This document shows, piece by piece, positions 26,512-35,497 of a stretch of DNA of 64,000 bases. The notes under the pieces were generated by a model, which saw only the letters and a program-made list of their open reading frames with translations, made no database searches and was not told the DNA's origin. Location: assembly GCF_000349845.1 (NCBI RefSeq), contig NC_020829.1, positions 3,417,001 to 3,481,000 of the forward strand, written 5' to 3'. This stretch comes from Pseudomonas sp. ATCC 13867 (GTDB lineage: Bacteria > Pseudomonadota > Gammaproteobacteria > Pseudomonadales > Pseudomonadaceae). Position numbers and translations under genes: made by a program. The stretch's first letter is position 1. Each line of letters starts with the position of its first letter.

Positions 26512-28851
26512 TTATTTTGAAACTGGAGTTTCGTAAAGCTGTGTAACCAATTCGCGCATATTCTGTCTTGCACGAAGATTTTTATTCAATTTCTTAATAT
26601 ACTTATTTGCCACATCAGACTTTAGAGAGAAATCATCATTAATATGTTTTATCCCTAACCGCAGGACTTCAGGAAGGGCAGCACCATACTCTTCTATCAT
26701 TGCATCGAAAGCGTCGTTCCTTCCGAGATAGGCAGAGGTAGTACTCAACAAAAACAGCTCTATTAACTCCTCTTCGGTTAGCTCGCCATTCAGCGACTCA
26801 AGCATAGCGTTATGTATTGCATCACTAAAATACTCATAACCATAAGCATTGCTTATACCATGACTAAAAATATAGACCATCTGCATCGGAGGCAAAGATG
26901 ACAATGGTGAACTTCCATCAAGCCCTTCACGCAGTAAGGTTGCTGCGAGTTTATAGGTTTTCTTGAGTCCATTCTGAATATTTTTATAAGGAGTTAAGTG
27001 TCCAGCAAGTAAATATTGACTCATCTGGAACACACGAATAATTTTTTGCCTTTCGTCCTTGCTTTCCACTGCCACAATCGCATCAATTAGCTCGGGACAG
27101 TCTCTCTTCAGGCCAACGAAAAAGAAATAAACAGTGCACCAGTAGGAGTCAAAAACCTTTTCGTCAATGACTGCCGAGTTTTCTCGAACAAGCTTCTTAG
27201 CCGAAAAATACTCAGCGAAAGTCCTGTGCTTAAAGCTAATAGTCAAATTATTAACATTGTAATTTATTATTTCCTTCTTCGACAAAAACCTTTCATATAC
27301 AACACCAGGATCAAGCTTTATATTCCTCTCTTTTATGTATCTAGAGAAGAATTCACGAGCCTCCGCAGAAGAAACCTCATCAAGACCATTCTGAATTACA
27401 TAGGCGCCCAAATCCGTGCAAACACTATCAATAATTTCATACTCTTTCTGCGACTGAAGGCCTTTGCTCATATCCCAACGCCCCAGAACTAACTCAGAGT
27501 ACTTTGAGTACAGTTCCGTCATCGTCGATGGCAACTCTGCCGGATCCTCTTTTATTATTCTAGCGAGGAGAATTGCAGAAATAGGAGTCTTAGGAAGGTA
27601 TTTAAAAAGAAGTGACCTTTCGATACCGGAGGTCAATCGTTCAATCGCCACCGGATTATCGCAAGAATTTGATATAAAGGTAATCAGCTGACTTGTGGAC
27701 AAGGAAAGAACTTGATATCTACAGAAATGCTTATCTATTTCATTTCTTTCCTTGAGATCATCCAAAGGCCTGCTTGTTACTAGAACCTTGTAGTTTGCCC
27801 TATTTCGTATAAATTGACTGATCTCTTGGAGTATTTCCCTCCTTTCTTCTGTAGAAAGGGCCACCTCATCAAGGCCATCAAGAACCAATAGGTAAGTATG
27901 AGCCTTCGGATCCGTACTGGAATCATCTATGGCTGACTGGAAAACCCCCTCCAAGTCCATTCCATATAGATCGAGATACTCTTTAAAGGTCATACCTATC
28001 GGTATTATTTTTTCCAGATTAAGCACATCTGGCTTAGTAATCCTCTCGATAGCACGTTTTACAAGGTTGGACTTACCCGAACCCATAAAGCCTTCTAAAA
28101 AAATCAACTGCTCACTTCGTATGGCCTCATGAATTGTTGTCTTCTTTTGCTCTTGAGGCCGACCTTGATCAGGCTTAATTTTTGTAGATAGCTTTACGAG
28201 CCTCTGCTCTATATTTATGTTTTCTTGAAACTCCAAAAGCGCAGAGTTCCTGGTTATCTTTTCAGCAAAAGCTCTAGTCCTACGAATATATTCACCAAGC
28301 TTAACGCTTATATCAGTCCAATACTCAGGATAGAACCTATCAAGCAAACTTACAATCTTCACGCCATCAAAAAACTGTATATTGGTACTCTTGTATTTAT
28401 GATGAATTTTTTGTTGAGCATTCTCTGTAATTGCATCGTTCGTTATTATCCAAACCTCATTCAAAAATATCTTCCTCTTCCCCCCATCAAAAGTTCGCTC
28501 CATACCACACTCATCAACCTGGCGCTCAATATCAGATTGATCTTGCTTAATCTTCCCGACCTTTACAATTACTCCAATATAAGTCGTAGACCCTAAAATA
28601 TCGTCATTTTTCTCAAGAACAAAGTCAGCTCCATTCTCATGAGGCCCCTGCCGATACTCCACACTCCGTATATATGGAATACGGGACAGAAGAACCTTCA
28701 ACAATGGATGAAAATCCTGGACTTCTTTTTCTAAGGACTTGAGTCGTTCTACTTTTTGGGCATCCATGTCTTTTTCCATTTTTGATGACAAAAACCCCGC
28801 TCTAGACAGGGCCTTCGAGAGAGCGCTGCGAGGTCTAATGCGGTTAGCCAT
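26512..28851 (-). CDS. NACHT NTPase with N-terminal Mrr-like nuclease domain, probable anti-phage protein
   Basis: A 779-residue protein. Residues ~45-170 look like a PD-(D/E)XK (Mrr/restriction-endonuclease-like) domain: E65, HENGADFVL with D76, and GVIVKVGK with K97. The usual Gln or Glu two residues before K97 is Ile. Residues ~245-400 are a NACHT/STAND NTPase: Walker A GFMGSGKS (254-261), Walker B LLVLDGLDE (321-329) and TSRPLDD (359-365). Then comes the helical region with HRTFAEYFSAKKLV typical of NACHT proteins, and an alpha-helical C-terminus that would sense the trigger. Bacterial NACHT proteins are known defence proteins that detect phage and activate a fused effector. The gene is AT-rich. 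The start is uncertain: the ATG at 28851 lacks a Shine-Dalgarno, and 28779 or 28767 are alternatives. Confidence 0.85.
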   Translation of the reverse strand: MANRIRPRSALSKALSRAGFLSSKMEKDMDAQKVERLKSLEKEVQDFHPLLKVLLSRIPYIRSVEYRQGPHENGADFVLEKNDDILGSTTYIGVIVKVGKIKQDQSDIERQVDECGMERTFDGGKRKIFLNEVWIITNDAITENAQQKIHHKYKSTNIQFFDGVKIVSLLDRFYPEYWTDISVKLGEYIRRTRAFAEKITRNSALLEFQENINIEQRLVKLSTKIKPDQGRPQEQKKTTIHEAIRSEQLIFLEGFMGSGKSNLVKRAIERITKPDVLNLEKIIPIGMTFKEYLDLYGMDLEGVFQSAIDDSSTDPKAHTYLLVLDGLDEVALSTEERREILQEISQFIRNRANYKVLVTSRPLDDLKERNEIDKHFCRYQVLSLSTSQLITFISNSCDNPVAIERLTSGIERSLLFKYLPKTPISAILLARIIKEDPAELPSTMTELYSKYSELVLGRWDMSKGLQSQKEYEIIDSVCTDLGAYVIQNGLDEVSSAEAREFFSRYIKERNIKLDPGVVYERFLSKKEIINYNVNNLTISFKHRTFAEYFSAKKLVRENSAVIDEKVFDSYWCTVYFFFVGLKRDCPELIDAIVAVESKDERQKIIRVFQMSQYLLAGHLTPYKNIQNGLKKTYKLAATLLREGLDGSSPLSSLPPMQMVYIFSHGISNAYGYEYFSDAIHNAMLESLNGELTEEELIELFLLSTTSAYLGRNDAFDAMIEEYGAALPEVLRLGIKHINDDFSLKSDVANKYIKKLNKNLRARQNMRELVTQLYETPVSK

Positions 28852-28878
28852 GAAATCTATAGTGATTCCAGATTGACA

Positions 28879-29103
28879 TCAACAGATGTAGGTCGACTGC
28901 GATGCGATGTCCTTTTGCTGAATAGTAGTAGAGGATCGATCCGCTTTGGCACCCAAACCATTCCCTTCGAGAGCTTTAGCAAAGCTAGTACAACCGAGGG
29001 ACTGAGTGAAATCGAAGGCGATGACTGATTTTTCAGGCTTATAGACTGCGGAGGGGGTTCCGGAGGTACTTTCCGACGTCGCGCTCGTCGCTACGATCGT
29101 CAA
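28879..29103 (-). CDS. Doubtful small open frame
   Basis: 74 codons starting at a TTG (MTIVATSATSESTSG...) with no ribosome site. It lies between the NACHT gene and the small Cys-rich gene on the same strand. The translation is Ser/Thr-rich and resembles nothing I know. It is listed because it fills the only gap in that run; it may well be non-coding. Confidence 0.2.
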   Translation of the reverse strand: MTIVATSATSESTSGTPSAVYKPEKSVIAFDFTQSLGCTSFAKALEGNGLGAKADRSSTTIQQKDIASQSTYIC

Positions 29104-29149
29104 TTAAAGGAGGCGGCGATTTCCGCCACCCCCTTCTTCCATCTGCCGT

Positions 29150-29356
29150 CTAGCTCGTGTGGCATGCATTGGAGCAGAAATAGCATCCATTCGCCCGGTA
29201 GAACCCCAGACGCTGTGCTTCTGCGACCGCACTAGAACAACTCGTGAACACTCCCAGGTAGTGTCGGTTCGACGGCAGGTAGCGGCAGTCGTCACGATGG
29301 ACCTCATGGTCACCATTGGACTGAGCTTGGCGATTGACGTAGTAGTTGCTGTACAT
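29150..29356 (-). CDS. Small Cys/His-rich protein, possible metal-binding
   Basis: A 68-residue protein. The pattern HRDDCRYLPSN...YLGVFTSCSSAVAEAQRLG...ANGCYFCSNACH puts His, Asp and Cys in an arrangement like the zinc-binding fold of the Ada N-terminal domain family (His-Cys, later C-x2-C...C-H). GAGGG lies eight bases before the ATG. It follows the Ala/Ser-repeat gene by 11 bases and is probably co-transcribed with it. I think similar short proteins occur in other bacterial islands, but no function is known to me. Confidence 0.65.
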   Translation of the reverse strand: MYSNYYVNRQAQSNGDHEVHRDDCRYLPSNRHYLGVFTSCSSAVAEAQRLGFYRANGCYFCSNACHTS

Positions 29357-29367
29357 GGCATCAACCC

Positions 29368-29613
29368 TCAGCGCTGCTTATCAGACTGCGACAGAACCGA
29401 GGCGGCGAGCGTCTTGGTGTCATCACTGTACTTTTCCGACTGAAGCACCTTGGATGCTTTCGTCTCCATCGCCTTTCCCGTCTCCTTGGAGGTCGACGAT
29501 TGCGAAAGGGCAGATGCAGCCAAGCTCTTGGCGATAGCGGAAGCGTTGGGATCACGGAGGGTGTCAGAGGCGAGCTTGGATACGTCGCCAGAAGTGGTCT
29601 TGCGATTGGTCAT
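29368..29613 (-). CDS. Small protein with internal ~26-residue duplication
   Basis: An 81-residue protein starting MTNRKTTSGDVSKLASDTL. Two similar segments are visible, ASDTLRDPNASAIAKSLAAS and ASKVLQSEKYSDDTKTLAAS, each followed by ALSQS or VLSQS. It is therefore a two-repeat helical protein. GAGGA lies eight bases before the ATG at 29613; a longer upstream frame lacks a ribosome site. It is the first gene of a two-gene unit with the Cys-rich protein. Its function is unknown; I recall similar hypothetical proteins in other proteobacteria, but this needs a search. Confidence 0.7.
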   Translation of the reverse strand: MTNRKTTSGDVSKLASDTLRDPNASAIAKSLAASALSQSSTSKETGKAMETKASKVLQSEKYSDDTKTLAASVLSQSDKQR

Positions 29614-30301
29614 GGGAATATTCCTCAACCAAGGAGTGATGTGCCAACTCCGATAGAGGAAACCGCTCAGCAGATTGCCCATTGACGACGGAAAGCAATA
29701 CTAGGCTGAATAGCCACCCCTATCAGAACCAGCGTCATTCCTGTCGCTTGGCTCCGGTGGTACGGGTGGTGTCGCCAAGTTTTGGTCGACCGAAGCGGCA
29801 CTGCCCGTAGTCTTTACCTTCACTCAATACGCAGGATGCAGCGAACAGATCACAATATATTGTGTCTGCACCAGCTACAGCCCACATGATACGGGGCATC
29901 AGAGCATTTGCAAGGCAGACCAGGTTGGGAATTCTTGTGGATAACTTGTGCGTGAATGGTGGGCAATATGTGATCAATTCCCCCACCTAAGAGCAAAAGC
30001 CCTTACACAGCCTGCACTTAAGCGTATTCCCTCCTTCCCGAGAGAAACGTCAAGCCATTGTCGTACCATTTGTTTCTGAATATTTCAGAGGCATTTCCCT
30101 CCAAAATTCTGTCACTCCACATCTCTCGGCCGGCGAGCCTCGGCATTGAGAAGATAGGAAGGGATTCGACAAGAAAACCTGTCTAGAAGGCACGAATGGA
30201 ATGCTGTAGCGTATTCTCTCGGTGCACCACACAGGTGTGCCAAGGCGCTGTCACACTCAGAGAATTTCAGGAGAGGAAGTCCTTTAGAATTAAGGACTTA
30301 C
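29614..30301. other. Right end of the island, no confident gene
   Basis: About 690 bases. It contains a perfect 14-bp palindrome CACAATATATTGTG (29851-29864), a lone DnaA-box-like TGTGGATAA (29936-29944) and sequences resembling the integrase-proximal repeats (ACCACACAGGTGT at 30226-30238, TGTCACACT at 30249-30257). One open frame (29735-29986, GTG start) lacks a ribosome site. I see it as a regulatory or recombination end region. Confidence 0.5.
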
Positions 30302-30324
30302 GAAATGGAGGCGGCCCCGTCAGC
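30302..30324. repeat. Right attachment site, within the 3' end of ffs
   Basis: The same 23 bases as at 24827-24849, here forming the 3' strand of the SRP RNA terminal stem. The intact RNA gene continues to the right, so this is the junction with the functional copy. Confidence 0.85.
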
Positions 30325-30420
30325 CACACCCCGGCACACAATGTCCCCGCCTTGGCTGCTTCCTTCCGGACCTGACCAGGTAAGCGAGTAATCGTTGCGG
30401 GGGGACCGACAGGGCCACCA
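30306..30420 (-). ncRNA. ffs: Signal recognition particle 4.5S RNA
   Basis: On the minus strand the RNA contains the universally conserved domain IV core (CAGGUCCGGAAGGAAGCAGC), with the GGAA tetraloop and asymmetric loop that bind Ffh. The ends pair over about 14 bases (GGUGGCCCUGUCGG with CUGACGGGGCCGCC). Length is about 114 nt, like E. coli 4.5S RNA. The island starts right at its 3' end, which is the integration target. Confidence 0.96.
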
Positions 30421-30452
30421 TCGCGAATCTCGCCAGTTCGGCGAGCCGCGCC

Positions 30453-30480
30453 ATTGTAGCGGCTTGTTCGCAAGTTACAA
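30453..30480 (-). promoter_or_regulatory. Promoter of ffs with room for a processed 5' leader
   Basis: On the minus strand, TTGTAA, 16 bases, then TACAAT (complement of 30453-30458). A start near 30446 would give a leader of about 26 nt before the mature 5' end. That agrees with RNase P processing of pre-4.5S RNA known in E. coli. Confidence 0.55.
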
Positions 30481-30651
30481 GTACTTCAAGCACTTAGGTG
30501 CGTCCTTCAAGCAATTCCCGATCAGCATCACGAATCGCCCTGAAAAGTAAGGGAATCACCCTACAACTCATTGAGAAACGCCCGACCAGGCCGACGCTTA
30601 GGAACATGGCCGCCCATGAGGGGCGGCCAATACCGAGCGAGGAATGCCGAT

Positions 30652-31020
30652 ATGTCTATTGCCCTGCGATCCACCACGCTCCTGGCCACGCTTTTCAGTG
30701 GCCAGCTCCTGGCCGCCGATGGCATGGTCCGGTTCACCGGTGCCGTCGTCGAGGACGGCTGCCAGCTCCAGTTGGGGAGCTCGACCGCCAGCAGTGCCCA
30801 GGTGCAGGTACGCCAATGCAACCAGACAATGTTCCTGCAACTCAACGAGCCACGGGGCGCACTGCCCAGCAAGCACTATCAGCTGACGGACACGAAAGGG
30901 CGCGCACTGGGCCCGGCGGTCACCACCACTGGCGGCACCGACAGGGTCATTCGCGCCATGACGGCAGGCGCCGCCGCTGGCGCCGAACGCAACCTGGTGC
31001 TCGTGGCCGAGTACCTGTAA
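30652..31020 (+). CDS. Secreted fimbrial-subunit-like protein
   Basis: A 122-residue protein with a signal peptide (MSIALRSTTLLATLFSGQLLAADG). The mature part begins GMVRFTGAVVEDGCQL and has a second Cys in VRQCNQ and a C-terminal LVLVAEYL strand, the pattern of type 1 pilin (FimA-like) folds. No chaperone or usher gene is nearby, so it is an orphan. GAGGA precedes the ATG at 30652. Its role is unknown; adhesion is a guess. Confidence 0.72.
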   Translation: MSIALRSTTLLATLFSGQLLAADGMVRFTGAVVEDGCQLQLGSSTASSAQVQVRQCNQTMFLQLNEPRGALPSKHYQLTDTKGRALGPAVTTTGGTDRVIRAMTAGAAAGAERNLVLVAEYL

Positions 31021-31026
31021 CGGGAC

Positions 31027-31404
31027 TCACTGCGCCTGCAGCAATCCTTCGGGCCGGGGCTGGGTGGAGACTTCCAGGTTCGGCCCGATGAACAGGTCCA
31101 TCTTGCTGTAGCCCGGACGGGTGCTGAACGTGGAATAGCGCTCCGCGCCCTGGTGGAACTGGAAGGCCACGCGGTACTCGCCCGAGCGCCACAGGCGCAG
31201 CGGGAATGCGCGCGCCTCGCCCGGCTTGATCTCTCCTGCCAGGCGTTCCTCACCATTTTCCTTGAAGCTGTAGCTCACCGCCGGCCCGCCCTGCCCCTCG
31301 TAGTGAAGGACGATCTGCGGGCGCTCGGTCCAGGCCACGTAGGCCCCGAACAGCAGCACCAGTGCCGCCACGCCGAGCAGGCGCTGTTTTCTTGCCTTGT
31401 CCAT
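31027..31404 (-). CDS. Conserved hypothetical membrane-anchored protein
   Basis: A 125-residue protein with one N-terminal hydrophobic segment (QRLLGVAALVLLFGAYVAW), probably an uncleaved anchor. A beta-rich periplasmic domain follows (SYSFKENGEERLAGEIKPGE, LRLWRSGEYRVAFQF). I do not recognise the family. It is the last gene of the minus-strand run zipA-ligA-hupB-like. Confidence 0.72.
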   Translation of the reverse strand: MDKARKQRLLGVAALVLLFGAYVAWTERPQIVLHYEGQGGPAVSYSFKENGEERLAGEIKPGEARAFPLRLWRSGEYRVAFQFHQGAERYSTFSTRPGYSKMDLFIGPNLEVSTQPRPEGLLQAQ

Positions 31405-31457
31405 CTCGCTCTCCGCTAGCGGACAGCCCGCCCCGTTGTGCGGAACGGGCCTGCCGA

Positions 31458-31736
31458 TCAGTTCAGGCTGTCGACCAGGGCCTTGGCGGGCACCAGGCGC
31501 ACCGACTTCTTCGCGGCGATCTGGATGGTCTTGCCGGTCTGCGGGTTGCGGCCGGTACGGGCAGCGCGCTCGCTGACCTTGAGCTTGCCGATACCCGGCA
31601 GGGTCAGCTCGCCGTCATTTTCCAGGGCGTCCTGGGCGATCTGCGCCAACTGCTCGAACACGCCGCGCACGGCGGCCTGGGTCAGGTCGAGGGATTCGGC
31701 GATATCGCGAACCAGTTGGTCCTTGGTCATGGGCAT
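31458..31736 (-). CDS. HU-family DNA-binding protein
   Basis: A 92-residue HU/IHF-type nucleoid protein. It shows TKDQLVRDIAESLDLTQAAVRGVF at the N-terminus, LPGIGKLKVSERAARTGRNP in the arm with the RNPQTG motif, and IQIAAKKSVRLVPAKAL at the end. It is divergent from the main HupA/HupB sequences, so I give no symbol. AAGGAGT precedes the ATG at 31736. It lies 53 bases downstream of ligA. Confidence 0.93.
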   Translation of the reverse strand: MPMTKDQLVRDIAESLDLTQAAVRGVFEQLAQIAQDALENDGELTLPGIGKLKVSERAARTGRNPQTGKTIQIAAKKSVRLVPAKALVDSLN

Positions 31737-31789
31737 GGAATGACTCCTTGATAGGTTGATCTTGATTCTTCGATCGGTTGAAAGGCGTG

Positions 31790-34228
<2,439 letters not shown>

Positions 34229-34243
34229 CTAAAGAAAAGCAAA

Positions 34244-34279
34244 GCCCCAAGCCAAGCGCTAGGGCTTGCAGCTTGGGGC
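34244..34279. repeat. Hairpin between zipA and ligA
   Basis: GCCCCAAGC (34244-34252) and GCTTGGGGC (34271-34279) form a 9-bp stem. No T-run follows, and the two genes are probably still co-transcribed. Confidence 0.5.
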
Positions 34280-34312
34280 CTGTTGCTTATCGCTGCGGTT
34301 TTCGTATCAGGA

Positions 34313-35200
34313 TCAGCGCTTCTGGGTCAGCGCGCGCCGCTCGAAGTCGATGATCCGCTGGCGGTAGTGCTCGATGGTCTGAGCGGTCATCACGCTGCGC
34401 TGCTCGTCCTTCAGCTCGCCGTTGAGTTCCTGGGCCAGCTTGCGGGCGGCGGCGATCATCACGTCGAACGCCTGCTTGGGATGGCGCGGGCCCGGCAGGC
34501 CGAGGAAGAAACTCACCGCGCGGGTGCTGAACTGGTCGATGTTGTCCAGATCGAAGGTACCCGGCTTGACCGCGTTGGCCATCGAGAACAGCACTTCACC
34601 GTTGCCGGCCATGCTCTCGTGACGGTGGAAGATATCCATCTCGCCGTAGCGCAGGCCGCTTTCGAGGATGTTCTGCAGCAGCGCCGGGCCCTTGAAGCCG
34701 TTCTCGTCGCGGCTGATGACGTTGATGATCAGCACTTCCTCGACCGGGGCGAGAGGCGCGGAGGCAGCAGCCGGTGCGGCGGCGCGCTCCTTGTCCTTCT
34801 TGCGCTCCTTCCTGGGCTTTTCCTTCTCCTGCGGCGCTTCGTCCAGCGGGTTGGGGAAATCCTCCTCGTCCAGCGGGCCGAGCAGGTTCGGCGCCGGATC
34901 GTCCAGGTTCAGGTCGCCCTGGCGCGGCTCGCCGCGGCGCTTGCCGCGCGACTCCCTGGCGCTGACCTTGGGCAGGTCTTCCTCGTCGAGCGCCGGCTCG
35001 CGGTGCTCGACCACGCGGGACGGCCCGAGCAGTTCGGGGTTGCTATCATCCCCATCGTCAGGCTGGTTGGCGAAGTGGCGATCCAGTTTGAAGCGCAACT
35101 TGCCCTTGCCACCCCGCATACGACGCCAGCCGTCGAACAGAATGCCGGCGATCACGATAAGCCCAATGACGATCAGCCATTCGCGCAGACCGATATCCAT
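34313..35200 (-). CDS. zipA: Cell division protein ZipA
   Basis: A 295-residue protein that tethers FtsZ to the inner membrane. It has an N-terminal single membrane span ([21 protein letters not shown]), a long charged and Pro/Ala-rich linker (about residues 50-150), and a C-terminal FtsZ-binding domain. In that domain, [19 protein letters not shown] and [23 protein letters not shown] are typical. It lies between smc and ligA. Confidence 0.96.
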   Translation of the reverse strand: MDIGLREWLIVIGLIVIAGILFDGWRRMRGGKGKLRFKLDRHFANQPDDGDDSNPELLGPSRVVEHREPALDEEDLPKVSARESRGKRRGEPRQGDLNLDDPAPNLLGPLDEEDFPNPLDEAPQEKEKPRKERKKDKERAAAPAAASAPLAPVEEVLIINVISRDENGFKGPALLQNILESGLRYGEMDIFHRHESMAGNGEVLFSMANAVKPGTFDLDNIDQFSTRAVSFFLGLPGPRHPKQAFDVMIAAARKLAQELNGELKDEQRSVMTAQTIEHYRQRIIDFERRALTQKR

Positions 35201-35497
35201 CTAATCCCGTAGCCCCTGAACAAAAAATGATGATGAAGAAAAGGACATCCTATCCCTTGAAAACGTGGAGCCAACTTCATGTTCTGACTGATGTTTTCCA
35301 CGCGATACAAAAGTGGGCATTAAGCTAACACGCTCGCACACAACTTTACACTGCTTGTAGCGACACTCCGCCCTGGTCTTTGCAACTTTTCATAGCCTAT
35401 CGCGAGTTCATCCTTGGCGCGATGGCTACCTCAATATAATCAACGCCTTACAAGCGTAGCGTAGTATTCCGATAGCGCCTTGCAAGTTGTATCCACA
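35201..35497. other. Intergenic region between smc and zipA
   Basis: Nearly 300 bases, more AT-rich than its flanks, probably holding the zipA promoter. I cannot name a convincing -35/-10 pair and see no RNA gene or small frame. Confidence 0.45.

Larger units (their letters stand above)
24827..30324. mobile_element. Small genomic island integrated at the 3' end of ffs
   Basis: About 5.5 kb bounded by the 23-bp direct repeats. Contents: a truncated tyrosine integrase next to the left site, an IS3-family element, a NACHT NTPase on the minus strand, two small proteins and a non-coding right end. The interior is visibly AT-rich against the high-GC flanks, and codon use of the NACHT gene differs from the core genes. 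With the integrase broken, the element should need an outside recombinase to excise. Integration at ffs is inferred from the repeat and the integrase remnant. Confidence 0.85.

Noticed and set aside
29936..29944. DnaA-box-like TGTGGATAA as an origin of replication
   Set aside because: A single box with no array and no AT-rich unwinding region or replication gene; not enough to call an origin.
29735..29986. 83-codon minus-strand frame in the island, GTG start
   Set aside because: No Shine-Dalgarno, no recognisable pattern, and it covers the AT palindrome and DnaA-like box, so it was treated as non-coding.
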